The translations under genes and the position numbers were made by a program. The notes beneath the pieces were generated by a model. It did no database searches. It saw only the letters and a program-made list of their open reading frames with translations, and was not told where the DNA came from. Shown here in pieces: positions 32,510-33,843 of a DNA stretch of 33,843 bases. The stretch comes from Achromobacter dolens (lineage in GTDB: Bacteria > Pseudomonadota > Gammaproteobacteria > Burkholderiales > Burkholderiaceae_B), in the NCBI RefSeq assembly GCF_902859745.1, contig NZ_CADIJW010000056.1, positions 1 through 33,843 on the forward strand, given 5' to 3'. Positions within the stretch are counted from its first letter, which is position 1. Every line of letters begins with the position of its first letter.

Positions 32510-33843
32510 TCAATTCAGAATGGCTTCGGGCTGCGACCAACGCTCACGGTTGGCGCGCGCAAGCGCAAATACGTCGACGATCAGCGCCACGCTGCCATCG
32601 CCCAGGATGGTGGCGGCGGAGATGCCGGGGACCTTGCGGTAATTCGACTCTAGGTTCTTCACCACCACCTGGTGCTGGCCGATCAGGTGATCCACCAGCA
32701 ACGCGAAACGGCGGTCTTCGGCCTGCATGATGACGGCGATGGCCTGGGTCGGGTCGGTCTGGGCCTCGCTGACCGAGAACACGCGGTGCATTTCGACCAG
32801 CGGCAGGTACTCGCCGCGCACGTGCATGACGCGCTCGTTGCCAGCCACGGAGTAGATCTGGTCGTTGGTCGGCTGCAGCGATTCGGTCACGTGGTTCAGC
32901 GGCAGGATGAAGGTCTCTTCGCCCACCCGCACCGACATGCCGTCCAGGATCGCCAGCGTCAGCGGCAGCACGATGCGCGTGGTGGTGCCGTTGCCCGGCT
33001 CGCACGACAATTGCACGTGGCCGCCCATGTCCTGGATGTTCCGGCGCACCACGTCCATGCCGACGCCGCGGCCGGAGATGTCGGTGACCTTCTCGGCCGT
33101 GGAGAAGCCCGGCGCGAAGATCAGTTGCCAGATTTCGTCGTCCGGCGAGTTCTCGTTGACAGGCAGGCCCTGGGCCATGGCCTTCTTGAGGATCTTCTCG
33201 CGATTCAGGCCGGCGCCGTCGTCGCTGACCTCGATGACGATGTTGCCGCCATTGTGTTGGGCAGACAGCACCAGTTGGCCGACCGGATCCTTGCCGGCGG
33301 CGACGCGCTTCTCGGGCGTCTCGATGCCGTGGTCCAGGCTGTTGCGCACCAGGTGCGTCAGCGGATCGATGATGCGCTCGATCAGGCTCTTGTCGAGTTC
33401 GGTGGCGCGGCCGTAGGTCTGCAATTCGATCTGCTTGCCCATCTTGCCGGCGATGTCGCGCACCAGGCGCGGGAAGCGGCTGAAGACGTAGTCCATCGGC
33501 ATCATGCGGATCGACATGACGGCTTCCTGCAGGTCGCGCGCGTTGCGCTCGAGCTGCTCCATGCCATTGAGCAGGCGGTCGTGCAGCACCGGGTCCAGCG
33601 TCGACGCGGTCTGCGCCAGCATGGCCTGGGTGATGACCAGTTCGCCCACCAGGTTGATGACCTGGTCGACTTTTTCCACGCCGACGCGGATCGAGGTGGA
33701 TTCCTTGTCGACGTGGGCAGGAGCCGCGGCGCGGCTGGTGCGCGAGGCCTGCGAGATGGCTTCGGCAGCGGCGGCCGACTCGGCCACGGCGGGCGCGGCA
33801 ACAGGCGCCGGCGCGGGTTCAGGGGCCACCGCCGGGGCCACGG
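32510..33843 (-). CDS. cheA: CheA, chemotaxis histidine kinase, N-terminus outside window
   Basis: About 443 residues of the C-terminal part are present; the P1 phosphotransfer and P2 CheY-binding domains lie beyond the right edge. Seen in order: an Ala/Pro-rich linker; the P3 dimerisation helices (STSIRVGVEKVDQVINLVGEL); the P4 ATPase domain with N box HLVRNSLDHGIETPE, G1 DDGAGLNREKI, G2 SGRGVGMDVVRRNI and G3 GNGTTTRIVLP; and a P5 CheW-like regulatory domain ending LARANRERWSQPEAILN. CheA phosphorylates CheY and CheB under receptor control. All ATP-binding boxes look intact, so the kinase is probably functional. Confidence 0.97.
   Translation of the reverse strand, partial: VAPAVAPEPAPAPVAAPAVAESAAAAEAISQASRTSRAAAPAHVDKESTSIRVGVEKVDQVINLVGELVITQAMLAQTASTLDPVLHDRLLNGMEQLERNARDLQEAVMSIRMMPMDYVFSRFPRLVRDIAGKMGKQIELQTYGRATELDKSLIERIIDPLTHLVRNSLDHGIETPEKRVAAGKDPVGQLVLSAQHNGGNIVIEVSDDGAGLNREKILKKAMAQGLPVNENSPDDEIWQLIFAPGFSTAEKVTDISGRGVGMDVVRRNIQDMGGHVQLSCEPGNGTTTRIVLPLTLAILDGMSVRVGEETFILPLNHVTESLQPTNDQIYSVAGNERVMHVRGEYLPLVEMHRVFSVSEAQTDPTQAIAVIMQAEDRRFALLVDHLIGQHQVVVKNLESNYRKVPGISAATILGDGSVALIVDVFALARANRERWSQPEAILN

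Overview
The window is a dense block of flagellar and chemotaxis genes from a GC-rich betaproteobacterium. Protein sequences and gene order (cheA-cheW-mcp-cheR-cheB-cheY-cheZ, flhB-flhA-flhF, flgN-flgM-flgA facing flgB to flgJ, then flgKL, and fliNOPQR) suggest the family Alcaligenaceae, close to Bordetella or Achromobacter. This assignment is inferred from recognised family resemblance; no search was run. I see no rRNA, tRNA, CRISPR array, insertion sequence or phage gene, and codon and base usage look uniform. This is therefore core genome rather than an acquired island.

Layout from left to right. (1) 1-2615, plus strand: the end of fliN, then fliO, fliP, fliQ and fliR, the membrane core of the flagellar type III export gate. 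A perfect bidirectional terminator (2657-2692) closes this operon. (2) 2707-6235, minus strand: an Aer-type PAS energy/redox receptor with its own sigma-28-type promoter, and a membrane methyl-accepting chemotaxis protein (MCP). (3) 6380-17055, minus strand: flgB to flgJ (rod, hook, L- and P-rings, hook cap, rod-associated muramidase), then flgK and flgL. A sigma-28-type promoter ahead of flgK overlaps the flgJ stop codon. (4) 17221-18881, plus strand: flgA, then flgM (anti-sigma-28, TTG start) and flgN (chaperone for FlgK/FlgL) behind another sigma-28-type promoter. (5) 18958-25148, minus strand: flhB, flhA and a very large flhF. (6) 25346-33843, minus strand: cheA (N-terminus outside the window), cheW, a second membrane MCP, cheR, cheB, cheY, cheZ and a soluble MCP with a C-terminal sensor module.

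Together the genes encode export-gate assembly (FliOPQR, FlhBA), rod-hook construction (FlgB-J), the late checkpoint (FlgM, FlgN, FlgK, FlgL) and the signalling pathway that sets motor direction (receptors, CheW/CheA, CheY, CheZ, CheR/CheB).

The points most worth a second look are: the 971-residue FlhF, with a roughly 400-residue unrecognised C-terminal extension, a Tyr/Pro-rich linker and no flhG beside it; the soluble MCP with inverted domain order; a shared promoter architecture upstream of flgA and flhB that may be the FlhDC-type class II signal; three sigma-28-type promoters; and near-identical direct repeats in two MCP genes that flank about 25.5 kb of motility genes.
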